Origin: JAJPGZ01 sp038229295
GTDB taxonomy: Bacteria; Verrucomicrobiota; Verrucomicrobiia; Chthoniobacterales; UBA10450
Direction: 5' to 3'
Length of the DNA: 64,000 bases
Assembly (NCBI GenBank): GCA_038229295.1
Contig: JBBROO010000013.1
Span: 4,915 to 68,914, forward strand
The notes under the pieces are model-generated. The model did not search any database. It was not told where the DNA came from and worked only from the letters and a program-made list of their open reading frames with translations. Position numbers and translations under genes: made by a program. This document shows positions 1-7,220 of the stretch, in pieces. Position 1 is the first letter of the stretch; each line of letters starts with the position of its first letter.

Positions 1-153
1 TAGCGAAACGGTTTCCTGAAGATCGGCCGCCGTTAACGAATCGATCAATTCCTTCGTCGTCGGCGTGGCCGACGGTTTTGGCGCAGGCGATTGTGCCAGC
101 GCGCTCGACATCACGAAAACGGCGATCAACGCCGGCCAGTAGTACCCAGACAT
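1..153 (-). CDS. Exported protein, N-terminal part only (runs off window)
   Basis: An open frame on the minus strand starts with ATG at 153 and runs off the left edge without a stop, so 51 residues are visible. The first 20 or so residues form a signal peptide (a hydrophobic stretch after YYW ending in SSALAQ), followed by a Pro/Thr-rich linker and then TTKELIDSLTAADL. It lies 23 nt downstream of the purD stop on the same strand and may be co-transcribed with it. The mature domain lies outside the window. A periplasmic peptidase would fit similar N-termini, but the visible part does not establish that. Confidence 0.6.
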   Translation of the reverse strand, partial: MSGYYWPALIAVFVMSSALAQSPAPKPSATPTTKELIDSLTAADLQETVSL

Positions 154-176
154 GTGTGCGAATTGAGATGTCGATC

Positions 177-1448
177 TTACCGAGCAATCGCGCTCATCGC
201 AATATCGCTCCGGAAATGGCAGCCCTCGAAGTGAATTCGCTTCACCGCTTCGTAGGCGCGATCGCGCGCGGATTCGATGGTCGATCCAAGCGCAGTCACG
301 GCCAGAACGCGTCCACCGGCGGTGACGACACTGTTGTTCGTCCGCTTCGTGCCAGCATGAAAAATTTGCACGCCGTCGAGCTTCGCCGCGTCGTCCAAAC
401 CCGAAATCGTTTTCCCCACCTCGTATTTGTCGGGATAACCACCCGACGCCATCACGACCGTGACCGATGGTCGTTCGTCCCATTCGATTGTTTGCTTGTC
501 GATCTTGCCGTCGATGGTTGCTTGCAACAGCGGCAGCAAATCCGATTTCATGCGCGGCAAAATCGCCTGCGTCTCGGGATCGCCAAAGCGGCAATTGAAT
601 TCGAGGACGCGAACTCCGGTTTCTGTGATCATGAGTCCGGGGAAAAGTAGTCCGCGGAATACAATGCCGTTCGCCTGCAAGCCATCGAGCAGCGGCCGCA
701 TCACTTCCTTTTCAAATCGCGCGGCCATTTCGCCATTCCAATTGTTCGCCGGACTGAACGCGCCCATTCCGCCCGTGTTCGGCCCTTCGTCGCCATCGAA
801 TGCGCGCTTGTGGTCCTGCGCCGTCGCCAGCAATCGGTAATTGTCTCCGTCAACCAAAGCGTGCAGCGAACATTCACTGCCGCTCAAAAATTCTTCCATC
901 ACGATGCGCCGCCCGGCATCGCCAAAGCGTTGTTGTTTCATCATGATCTCGATTGTCGATCTTGCCGTGTCGCGGTCCGGTGCGATGATGACGCCCTTGC
1001 CGAGCGCGAGACCGTCCGCTTTTATCACGATCGGGAATTGAATCTCGTCGCAATACCAGCGGGCTGCTTCCGCGTCGGAAAAAGTTTGCGCTTTCGCGGT
1101 CGGGATTTCTTGCGCGCGCATCAATTCCTTCGCGAAAATCTTGGATGACTCCAGTCGCGCCGCCGACTTGTTAGGCCCAAATACGCGCAATCCTTGCCCT
1201 TCGAAAAGATCGACCATCCCGAGCGCAAGCGGATCATCCGGACCGACCACCGTAAGATCGACATGGTTCTGTTTCGCGAAGCGCGCTAGTCCGGTGAGAT
1301 CGCTCGCGCCGATGGCCACGTTCTCCGCCAGCTGCGCCGTACCGGCATTGCCCGATGCGCAGAAAATCAGATCGACATCAGGCGATTGCTTCAGTTTCCA
1401 AACGAGCGCGTGTTCGCGCCCGCCGCTGCCGACGACAAGAATTTTCAC
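177..1448 (-). CDS. purD: Phosphoribosylamine-glycine ligase (GARS)
   Basis: PurD joins glycine to 5-phosphoribosylamine using ATP, the second step of purine biosynthesis, in the cytosol. The 423-residue product has the usual family length. Seen in the sequence: the N-terminal fold with VVGSGGREHALVWKL (residues 5-19), the ATP-grasp core IKADGLALGKG (142-152), the GPNTGGMGAF segment (222-231) and the metal/ATP-binding LEFNCRFGDPETQ (282-294). The start codon is GTG at 1448, since no ATG fits the conserved first strand MKILVVGSGG. The stop codon TAA lies against a copy of the AAGATCGACA motif (169-178). Two further motif copies lie inside the gene and encode KID and ARST. It is divergent from the HxlR gene and 23 nt upstream of an exported protein. 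Confidence 0.97.
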   Translation of the reverse strand: MKILVVGSGGREHALVWKLKQSPDVDLIFCASGNAGTAQLAENVAIGASDLTGLARFAKQNHVDLTVVGPDDPLALGMVDLFEGQGLRVFGPNKSAARLESSKIFAKELMRAQEIPTAKAQTFSDAEAARWYCDEIQFPIVIKADGLALGKGVIIAPDRDTARSTIEIMMKQQRFGDAGRRIVMEEFLSGSECSLHALVDGDNYRLLATAQDHKRAFDGDEGPNTGGMGAFSPANNWNGEMAARFEKEVMRPLLDGLQANGIVFRGLLFPGLMITETGVRVLEFNCRFGDPETQAILPRMKSDLLPLLQATIDGKIDKQTIEWDERPSVTVVMASGGYPDKYEVGKTISGLDDAAKLDGVQIFHAGTKRTNNSVVTAGGRVLAVTALGSTIESARDRAYEAVKRIHFEGCHFRSDIAMSAIAR

Positions 1449-1533
1449 AACGAAGCGGCAAGGTAGGGAAGGCGCGCGGCGCTGTCCACAAACTGAAATG
1501 GCAATTTCCCCTGGCAGCGCTCATCACAGCCGA

Positions 1534-1548
1534 AATGTATCATACATT
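1534..1548. promoter_or_regulatory. Perfect 7-1-7 palindrome, probable HxlR operator
   Basis: AATGTAT-C-ATACATT is a perfect inverted repeat in the 139-nt gap between the divergent purD and HxlR-family genes, about 40 nt upstream of the HxlR start. It is AT-rich in a GC-rich setting. HxlR-type regulators bind such short dyads next to their own promoters, so autoregulation is a reasonable inference. No promoter hexamers are clear enough to place the site exactly. Confidence 0.5.
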
Positions 1549-1587
1549 CCTTTTCGACTGTTACGTCCTGCTGCGCTATTAAGGTTC

Positions 1588-1962
1588 GTGGCCAAAACCC
1601 AATACACCGTTCTCGATGCGCAATGTCCTTCGCGCATTGTGCTGGAACGCATCGCCGACAAATGGACCGCTCTCGTCATCCAAATCCTGGCGCGGGGCAC
1701 GATGCGTTATGCCGCCCTGCACCGGGAGATCGGAGGCATCTCGCAGAAAATGCTGACGCAAACGCTGCGCAGTTTGGAACGCGATGGCCTCGTGCAACGC
1801 AAAGTTCATCCGGTGGTTCCGCCGAAAGTCGAGTACGCGTTGACGCGCCTTGGCCGGACATTGATCGAGCCTTTGCGCGCGATTTGCCGTTGGTCGGAAA
1901 AACATTTGCCGGAGCTGGAAGCAAATCGCGCGCGGGCAATCGCAAGGGTCGCGATGCGTTGA
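1588..1962 (+). CDS. HxlR/DUF24-family winged-helix transcriptional regulator
   Basis: The 124-residue product is a MarR-like winged-helix protein of the HxlR (DUF24) family. Seen: DAQCP (Cys13), then RIADKWTALVIQIL, RYAALHREIGGISQKMLTQ with the recognition helix, and LRSLERDGLVQRKVHP leading into the wing. An N-terminal Cys followed by Pro is the position used for thiol redox sensing in several HxlR members, so a role in electrophile or oxidant response is possible but not shown. I chose GTG at 1588, which has AAGG just upstream and leaves the palindrome at 1534-1548 in the 5' region. A much longer open frame exists upstream but is non-conserved purD antisense. The target gene is unknown. 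Confidence 0.85.
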   Translation: MAKTQYTVLDAQCPSRIVLERIADKWTALVIQILARGTMRYAALHREIGGISQKMLTQTLRSLERDGLVQRKVHPVVPPKVEYALTRLGRTLIEPLRAICRWSEKHLPELEANRARAIARVAMR

Positions 1963-1994
1963 TTGTCGATCTTGCAACACCGCAAGATCGACAA
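1963..1994. terminator. Bidirectional hairpin built from an inverted pair of the 10-mer motif
   Basis: TTGTCGATCTTGC (1963-1975) and GCAAGATCGACAA (1982-1994) form a perfect 13-bp stem with a 6-nt AACACC loop. The stem fills exactly the 32 nt between the TGA of the HxlR gene (1960-1962) and the TAG of the convergent sulfotransferase gene (1995-1997). There is no strong T-run, so it is terminator-like by position and structure rather than a textbook rho-independent terminator. Paired uptake sequences serve as terminators in Haemophilus and Neisseria. Confidence 0.75.
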
Positions 1995-2870
1995 CTAAAA
2001 GCCGTAGCGCTTCGGCCATTCCGCGGCCGGTCCGCCAAATTCCGCCGCGCAAATCCTTAATTCCTCTTCGAAGAAACGCGCCACATGCGCGCGCGCTTTG
2101 TCCGTCAGTCGTAACCGTTGCCGATTCGCTTTGCTATTGTGCTCGGGCGCAAATTCCCCGCTCGCCTTCTGCGGATCGCCACCAAGAAATTGGATTACGT
2201 CATGTCGGAGCCCGCTCGGATTGCTTCGTAGATCGTCGTAGAAAAAAATCTGGAAATAATTAAGGCGCACATGCTGCCGCCAACGCGCCACAATGCGGCT
2301 CGCGTACGAGCGCTCAGAAACTTTCGGCGTTTGCAAACTGCGCGTGATCGCGTCCAGATCACTTACTTTGAATGGCGGAACGAGACCGTGATGGACGGCG
2401 AGCGTTAATTGTGACCACGCTCGCTCGACCGGATCGCGCGCAATGAAAATAACTTTGAGATCGGGCAAACGCGCGACGATTTGCGAAATCAATTCGCTAT
2501 CGAGCGTGGAATAACCAGGCGTGATGTCGCCGGACAGAAGCGCGCCCTTCGGCTCGAAAAGGCGACAATAATTTTCAAGATCGACACCGGGTCTCGCGCT
2601 TAATTCTCGCAGTGCGTGCACAAAGCGCGCGTCGCGTTCGTCGCGTCCGCGCCGGCCCGCGGCCGAAACGCGGCCGTCATATTTTCCGCCCATCGGCGGC
2701 CGCGGATCACGCACGCCGGTCGCGACGCGATCAAAATAATGCAGCTCCTTCAACGGCGGCATCCAGAAATCGGGATGCGAACGCAGTTGTTCGTACAACC
2801 AGCCGGTCCCGGCGCGTTGCGCACCGACGCACAAAAAATCTGGACCGACAACGTTCATGGTCGCATACAC
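1995..2870 (-). CDS. PAPS-dependent sulfotransferase family protein
   Basis: This 291-residue protein belongs to the bacterial sulfotransferase family, which moves sulfate from PAPS to hydroxyl or amino groups of glycans or small molecules. Seen: the 5'-phosphosulfate-binding loop GAQRAGTGWLY (about 16-26), followed by SHPDFWMPPLKELHYF, and the 3'-phosphate-binding region VIFIARDPVERAWSQ (140-154). The C-terminal lobe includes FYDDLRSNP. The acceptor cannot be told from sequence. The gene stands alone, convergent with the HxlR gene and divergent from the DNA ligase. ATG at 2870 is the first start; an internal ATG four codons later is also possible. Confidence 0.88.
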   Translation of the reverse strand: MYATMNVVGPDFLCVGAQRAGTGWLYEQLRSHPDFWMPPLKELHYFDRVATGVRDPRPPMGGKYDGRVSAAGRRGRDERDARFVHALRELSARPGVDLENYCRLFEPKGALLSGDITPGYSTLDSELISQIVARLPDLKVIFIARDPVERAWSQLTLAVHHGLVPPFKVSDLDAITRSLQTPKVSERSYASRIVARWRQHVRLNYFQIFFYDDLRSNPSGLRHDVIQFLGGDPQKASGEFAPEHNSKANRQRLRLTDKARAHVARFFEEELRICAAEFGGPAAEWPKRYGF

Positions 2871-2940
2871 CAGTTGCGCGACGCTCGGCGATTCACAAAT
2901 TGAAATCGATGCCGCGCAAGATCGACAACACCGATATGAT

Positions 2941-3054
2941 TGTCATCCCGAACCGCGAAGACGGTGAGGGACCTCACCTATCCCGCGGCGTCACGCGATG
3001 TGCCGTACATGCTCAATCATCTATTGTGAGATCCTTCTCTCCGCTCAGGATGAC
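2941..3054. repeat. Intergenic imperfect inverted repeat (GTCATCC...GGATGAC type)
   Basis: The 196-nt gap between the divergent sulfotransferase and DNA ligase genes holds an inverted pair. The left arm (2946-2981) begins with GTCATCC and ends in GACCTCAC; the right arm (about 3026-3054) begins with GTGAGATCC and ends in GGATGAC. The arms resemble a dispersed family found between genes in many bacteria. A motif copy lies just upstream at 2918. No ORF is credible here. Confidence 0.6.
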
Positions 3055-3066
3055 AGCGCTTGAATT

Positions 3067-4077
3067 ATGGCCTTCATAATCAAACCGCCGCTGCCACCGA
3101 TGGAAGCGAAGTCCATCGACGAAATTCCCGCCGGCGACGAATGGCAATACGAACCGAAGTGGGACGGTTTCCGTTGCCTCGCATTTCGCGACGGCGATGA
3201 AGTTTATTTGCAATCGAAAGCGGGCCAGCCGCTGGCGCGATATTTTCCGGATGTCGCGGACGCGATCGGTAAATTGCCGGCTAGAAAATTTGTCATCGAT
3301 GGCGAACTCGCCATTCCGGTCGGCCGCGCGCTTTCGTTCGATGAATTGCAATTGCGTCTTCATCCCGCCGCCAGCCGCGTTGCGAAGCTGGCCGCAGCTC
3401 ACCCCGCGCTTTTCATAGCCTTCGACCTTCTCGCGCAAGATCGACAATCGTATTTGCAGCGACCGCTCCGCCAACGGCGCGCGCTTCTCGAGAAATTCAA
3501 AATGAAAGGGGCAGTCCGTTTGTCGCCCGCGACGACCGATCTGCGCGTCGCCAAAAAATGGTTCGAAAAAGTCGGCGGCAATCTCGACGGCATCATGGCC
3601 AAGCGGCTCGATCTTCCCTACGCCCCAGGCGAGCGCACTGCCATGGTGAAGATCAAACAGATCCGCAGCGCCGATTGTGTCGTCGGCGGATTTCGTTATG
3701 CCAGCGGCGCCAAAGTTCTCGGCTCGCTCTTGCTCGGGCTTTACGACGACGCCGGTTTGCTTCATCACGTCGGCTTCACCTCCGCTTTTAAGGCGAGCGA
3801 GCGCCCAGGCCTAACGAAACAATTCGAAGCCCTGCGCAAGCCTCCCGGATTTACCGGCAACGCGCCCGGCGGCCCGAGCCGTTGGAGCACCGAGCGCACG
3901 GGCGAATGGGAACCGGTCAATCCGAAGATCGTGCTCGAAGTTACCTACGACCATTTTACGGGCGATCGGTTTCGCCACGGCACGAAAATTTTGCGTTGGC
4001 GCAAAGACAAAGCGCCCAAGCAATGCACTCTTGACCAGGTCGCACACCGCGAAGGGAAATCTTTGCTCCTGCTGTAG
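3067..4077 (+). CDS. ATP-dependent DNA ligase (LigC/LigD-ligase type)
   Basis: The 336-residue protein seals DNA nicks through an enzyme-AMP intermediate. Seen: motif I EPKWDGFR with the adenylated lysine at 31, the FVIDGELAIP segment (75-84), FIAFDLLAQ (116-124), motif IV DGIMAKR (174-180) and motif V MVKIKQ (193-198), followed by a C-terminal OB-fold with TGDRFRHGTKILRWR. The short length and lack of polymerase or nuclease domains place it with stand-alone LigC-type ligases used in end joining or base excision repair, beside the NAD-dependent replicative ligase expected elsewhere. The sequence AQDRQSY at about 123-129 is the translated dispersed 10-mer. No Ku gene is in the window. The stop codon lies in the left arm of the following palindrome. 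Confidence 0.9.
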   Translation: MAFIIKPPLPPMEAKSIDEIPAGDEWQYEPKWDGFRCLAFRDGDEVYLQSKAGQPLARYFPDVADAIGKLPARKFVIDGELAIPVGRALSFDELQLRLHPAASRVAKLAAAHPALFIAFDLLAQDRQSYLQRPLRQRRALLEKFKMKGAVRLSPATTDLRVAKKWFEKVGGNLDGIMAKRLDLPYAPGERTAMVKIKQIRSADCVVGGFRYASGAKVLGSLLLGLYDDAGLLHHVGFTSAFKASERPGLTKQFEALRKPPGFTGNAPGGPSRWSTERTGEWEPVNPKIVLEVTYDHFTGDRFRHGTKILRWRKDKAPKQCTLDQVAHREGKSLLLL

Positions 4078-4133
4078 CGGCGGTCTGTGACCGTCGGACA
4101 AATAAATGCGGCGGTCATAGACCGCCGCTACAG
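4072..4133. repeat. REP-like palindrome between convergent ligase and tonB genes
   Basis: CTGTAGCGGCGGTCTGTGACCG (4072-4093, given here only as its end points CTGTAGCGGC and TGTGACCG) pairs with a right arm at 4112-4133 at 21 of 22 positions, around an AT-rich loop. The left arm includes the ligase TAG stop, and the right arm ends 3 nt before the tonB stop. This looks like a REP-type repeat doubling as a bidirectional terminator. Confidence 0.75.
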
Positions 4134-4136
4134 AAA

Positions 4137-5030
4137 TTATTCCGAGTTCAGCTCGAAATTAATTTTGACGTCGTAGTGCTCGCCATTGCCAAGGCCCTCG
4201 GGCAACGGATCGACTTTGGTAACGCGTTTCGCCGCGGCCGCGACGGAGGCATCGACCGCGTCATTGCCGGATGGCCTAACGATTTCAAAAGTCGAGACGC
4301 GACCGTCTTTCTCGATTCGCAATTTCACGAGCACCGAATTCTTCGCGCCGGACGATGCGATTGTGGTCGGCTGGACCCATTCGCTGTAAAAACGATCGTG
4401 CAACATGCTGCCGTACCAACCGAATTGAGATTGACCGCCGGGACCGCCGATCCTTCCGCCGCTTCCGGATGTTCCCTTGTTGCCGCCCGAGGAACTGGCG
4501 ACGGGCTTCGGTGTCTCTTCGGTTTGCTTTTCCGGTTCTTTGGCAAGATCGACATCGTCCTTTGGTTTTGTTTCTTCCGGCGTCGGTTTTGGTTTTGGCG
4601 AAGCTTTCGCGATAACCAATTTCTTCGGCGACGGCTTCGGCGTTGGCTTCGCGGTCGGTTTTGGTTTTGGCGTCGCCTTCGGTGGTGAAACTTTTACTTT
4701 CGGCGATGGACTCGGCCGAGGAGTAGATGTCGATCTTGGAGAAGGCGTCGGAGTGGCGACTGGTAATTGAATTTCGCTTTTCGCAGCGATCACATCCGGC
4801 TGATCGTTGTCGGGTTCATCTTTCGGTTCCGGCGTTTCCTCTGGCGCGGGCGTTGAAATTCGGACTGGCTTTGGCGGTGCCGCGTTCGCATCTCCGCCGC
4901 TCATCCACACAATACTTTGCGCTTTCGCAACTTTCGTTTCGCGACTCCAGCGAACCAGACCGCCGATGACGACGACGTGCGCGAGACCGATGAGAGCGAA
5001 GTTGAGCCAGAAACGCAGGTTCCGCGACAT
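4137..5030 (-). CDS. tonB: TonB-like energy-transducing protein
   Basis: The 297-residue protein has the three-part TonB layout: one N-terminal membrane helix (LNFALIGLAHVVVIGGLV, about 8-25), a long periplasmic Pro/Lys/Thr-rich spacer with repeated KPKPTPK-like units, and a C-terminal TonB/TolA-like domain with SVLVKLRIEKDGRVSTFEIV and a final INFELNSE. With ExbB and ExbD it would carry proton-motive energy to outer-membrane receptors. ATG at 5030 overlaps the exbD stop (TGATG), which points to translational coupling; a GTG one codon upstream is less likely. Two motif copies lie in the spacer, coding for VDLA and RSTS. The spacer is low-complexity, so its length is probably variable between strains. 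Confidence 0.9.
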   Translation of the reverse strand: MSRNLRFWLNFALIGLAHVVVIGGLVRWSRETKVAKAQSIVWMSGGDANAAPPKPVRISTPAPEETPEPKDEPDNDQPDVIAAKSEIQLPVATPTPSPRSTSTPRPSPSPKVKVSPPKATPKPKPTAKPTPKPSPKKLVIAKASPKPKPTPEETKPKDDVDLAKEPEKQTEETPKPVASSSGGNKGTSGSGGRIGGPGGQSQFGWYGSMLHDRFYSEWVQPTTIASSGAKNSVLVKLRIEKDGRVSTFEIVRPSGNDAVDASVAAAAKRVTKVDPLPEGLGNGEHYDVKINFELNSE

Positions 5031-5449
5031 CACTGATTCGCTTCCGCTTTGGTGGCGATTCCCACTTTCGTAATTTGTGCGCGCTGCAATGCGTCCATCA
5101 GCGTGACCAGTTTTTGCACGGGCAATTCGCGGTCGGGACGGATCACGACCGCGACATCCGGGTTCGCCGCCTTCAATTCGCCTAACTGCGCCGCAAGCGC
5201 GTCAAGATCGACAAGTTGATTATTGAGCTTGATCGTTTCGTCGCGATCGATGGCAATCATTTGCACTTGCGCCGCATTCACTGGCTGATTTTTTTCGCCG
5301 CTCGATGGAATAACGAGATTCATGCTGTTCTCCATCAGCGGCGTCGTGATCATAAAAATGATGAGCAAGACGAACGCGAGATCGAGCAACGGCGTGATGT
5401 TAATTTCGCTGAGCGACGAGAGACTGTTGCGTTGCGAGTAACGTCTCAT
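5030..5449 (-). CDS. exbD: ExbD/TolR-family biopolymer transport protein
   Basis: This is the 139-residue ExbD/TolR family partner of the ExbB channel. Seen: a single N-terminal transmembrane helix in INITPLLDLAFVLLIIFMIT with the conserved proton-path Asp in PLLDLAF, then a periplasmic domain ending in KVGIATKAE. I placed the start at ATG 5449 (MRRYSQ), one base after the exbB TGA. The open frame extends 14 codons further into exbB, but those residues are not family-like. The stop overlaps the tonB start. The order exbB-exbD-tonB on one strand is the standard TonB energising operon. Confidence 0.93.
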   Translation of the reverse strand: MRRYSQRNSLSSLSEINITPLLDLAFVLLIIFMITTPLMENSMNLVIPSSGEKNQPVNAAQVQMIAIDRDETIKLNNQLVDLDALAAQLGELKAANPDVAVVIRPDRELPVQKLVTLMDALQRAQITKVGIATKAEANQ

Positions 5450-5450
5450 C

Positions 5451-6200
5451 TCATTTTCTAAACGCGCCCTCGCGCGCGTTATGATCGACAAACTTATGTT
5501 CGAAATCGGACGCGAGCTCGGCGGCGAAGTTGTCCATTTCGACGATCATCGCGCGAATGCTCGTGACCAAAAAATTGTAGCCGAACATAGCGGGAATGGC
5601 GACGCAGAGCGCAGTGACGGTCGTGATAAGCGCGCCGGAAACGCCCGGTGCCATCGCGCCGAGACTCGCGGTGCCGGCCTCGGCCACGCCGGTGAATGCG
5701 TCCATTACGCCCCAGACAGTGCCTAACAAACCGAGAAACGGCGAACCGCTCACGGCCGTCGCGAGTAAAATCATTTGCGATTCGAGTTCGAGCGCAGTTT
5801 CACCGACGGCGCGTTCCATGGCGGCGTTGACCGCGCCCATTTGTGCGGGAGAAATTTTGTCGGCCGTTTCCATGCGCGCGCGAAATGTTTCGTCCACTTC
5901 GGCCGAGCCTAACAAGTGGAACGTCATCTCGCGGCAGCCCGCGCGATAAACATTAAAGTTGGGCGAGCCGCTGAAGCGCGCGTTTTTTTCGAAGAGCCGC
6001 AGTGGTTGTCGATCTTGCCGGAAGGCGGCGAGAAACCGCGCGTTCTGTTTTCGCGCGAATTGGATCACGCGCATTTTCGTGATCATGACCGACCAGCTGA
6101 AAATGGAGCCGACGGCGAGAAGAGCCAGAACGAGCTTGCCGGCAATGGTGGCGTGTTCGAATGCGAAAAGGAGACCGCCCGCCGCTAGCAAATTGAGCAT
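5451..6200 (-). CDS. exbB: ExbB/TolQ/MotA-family proton channel protein
   Basis: The 249-residue protein has an N-terminal membrane helix (MLNLLAAGGLLFAF), a second at KLVLALLAVGSIFSWSVM, a cytosolic region, and the conserved C-terminal pair of helices with GTVWGVMDAFTGVAEAGTASL and APGVSGALITTVTALCVAIPA. These are the MotA/TolQ/ExbB family signatures. It forms the pentameric proton channel energising TonB. One copy of the 10-mer is translated as QDRQ in the cytosolic loop. It is the first gene of the exbB-exbD-tonB operon; the 65-nt upstream gap to lgt holds no clear promoter. Confidence 0.93.
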   Translation of the reverse strand: MLNLLAAGGLLFAFEHATIAGKLVLALLAVGSIFSWSVMITKMRVIQFARKQNARFLAAFRQDRQPLRLFEKNARFSGSPNFNVYRAGCREMTFHLLGSAEVDETFRARMETADKISPAQMGAVNAAMERAVGETALELESQMILLATAVSGSPFLGLLGTVWGVMDAFTGVAEAGTASLGAMAPGVSGALITTVTALCVAIPAMFGYNFLVTSIRAMIVEMDNFAAELASDFEHKFVDHNAREGAFRK

Positions 6201-6265
6201 CGCTGCATCACCGAGCTAAGTATTAACGCGCTTTCGGGGAAACGAAAGGCCGTACGCGGAAAAAG

Positions 6266-7201
6266 TTAGATCGACATTTTCTTCGGATAGGTCGCTCGCA
6301 TCTTGGCCATGACGAAAAATGCGAGGCCGATCGCGAGCAGAAAAAAGGAAAAGAATTGGCCGCGCGTAAACCCGGCGATCAATGTCGCGTCCGGTTCGCG
6401 GAAATATTCGACCACGATGCGAAGGAGGGCATAACAAATGAAAAACAATCCGGTCGGGACGCCGTTCGGTTGGCGCAAGCGCGTGCGCACGAACCAGAGA
6501 ATCAAAAACAGAATGAGTCCTTCGCAAAAAGCTTCGTAGAGCTGCGAGGGATGTCGCGGAGTCAGGATCGTGCGCAGAACTTCTTTCACTTGCGGTTGTC
6601 GATGTACGGCGGCGGCGATTGTTTCTGGCGTGACGAGCGACGGATCAATTTTTGCACAAGCAGCAACCGCACGTTCGGTTTCAGCCGGATGGTCGATCAA
6701 CTCTTTCGGAAACTGCATCGCCCATGAAACATTCGTAGCGCGACCGTAAAGTTCGCCGTTAACGAAATTCGCGCAGCGCCCGAAGAACAATCCGAGCGGC
6801 GCAGCCACGACCAAACCGTCGCCGAGATTCATCCACGGAAGTTTTTGTCGGTGCGCATAATAAATCGTGAACGCGAGAATCGCGATGATGCCGCCGTGGC
6901 TGGACATGCCGCCTTCCCACACGCGCAAGATCGACAATGGCTCGAGGAGCATGTGCGGTTTGTAAAAAATCACATACCCGAGCCGGCCGCCGATGATGAC
7001 GCCGAAAAGCGCGAGCCCGGTGATGAAATCGCCGACGCGCGCTGGATGAAGATCAACGAAACCGCGCCGCGCTTGCCATAAGTAAATGAGATAGCCGAAA
7101 AGAAACGCGAGCACATAAGCGAACCCGTACCAGCGCGGTCCGATGTTTTCCGTGATGTGGAAAATGAATGGGTCGAGATCGTGGACGTAGTACGCGAGCA
7201 T
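6266..7201 (-). CDS. lgt: Prolipoprotein diacylglyceryl transferase
   Basis: Lgt moves a diacylglyceryl group from phosphatidylglycerol to the lipobox cysteine of prolipoproteins in the inner membrane. The 311-residue product has seven or so membrane helices and the family landmarks GGRLGYVIFY, RVWEGGMSSHGG, the signature GRCANFVNGELYGR and the segment RHPSQLYEA. The central soluble insert (about residues 160-200) is longer than in E. coli. Two codons before the stop the sequence reads MSI, a one-mismatch copy of the dispersed motif over the stop codon. The gene is upstream of exbB on the same strand. Confidence 0.96.
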   Translation of the reverse strand: MLAYYVHDLDPFIFHITENIGPRWYGFAYVLAFLFGYLIYLWQARRGFVDLHPARVGDFITGLALFGVIIGGRLGYVIFYKPHMLLEPLSILRVWEGGMSSHGGIIAILAFTIYYAHRQKLPWMNLGDGLVVAAPLGLFFGRCANFVNGELYGRATNVSWAMQFPKELIDHPAETERAVAACAKIDPSLVTPETIAAAVHRQPQVKEVLRTILTPRHPSQLYEAFCEGLILFLILWFVRTRLRQPNGVPTGLFFICYALLRIVVEYFREPDATLIAGFTRGQFFSFFLLAIGLAFFVMAKMRATYPKKMSI

Positions 7202-7220
7202 CAGTCAGGCAATAGCGGGA

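Noticed and set aside
78..650. Long open frames antisense to purD, tonB, uvrA, cusA and others, many starting MSIL
   Set aside because: They are shadow frames. In a GC-rich genome antisense frames stay open, and ATGTCGATCTT, which is the dispersed motif, supplies a false MSIL start in many of them.
1141..1587. Longer form of the HxlR protein starting at 1141
   Set aside because: The extra 149 residues are purD antisense and unlike any HxlR protein; the family-length product starts at 1588.
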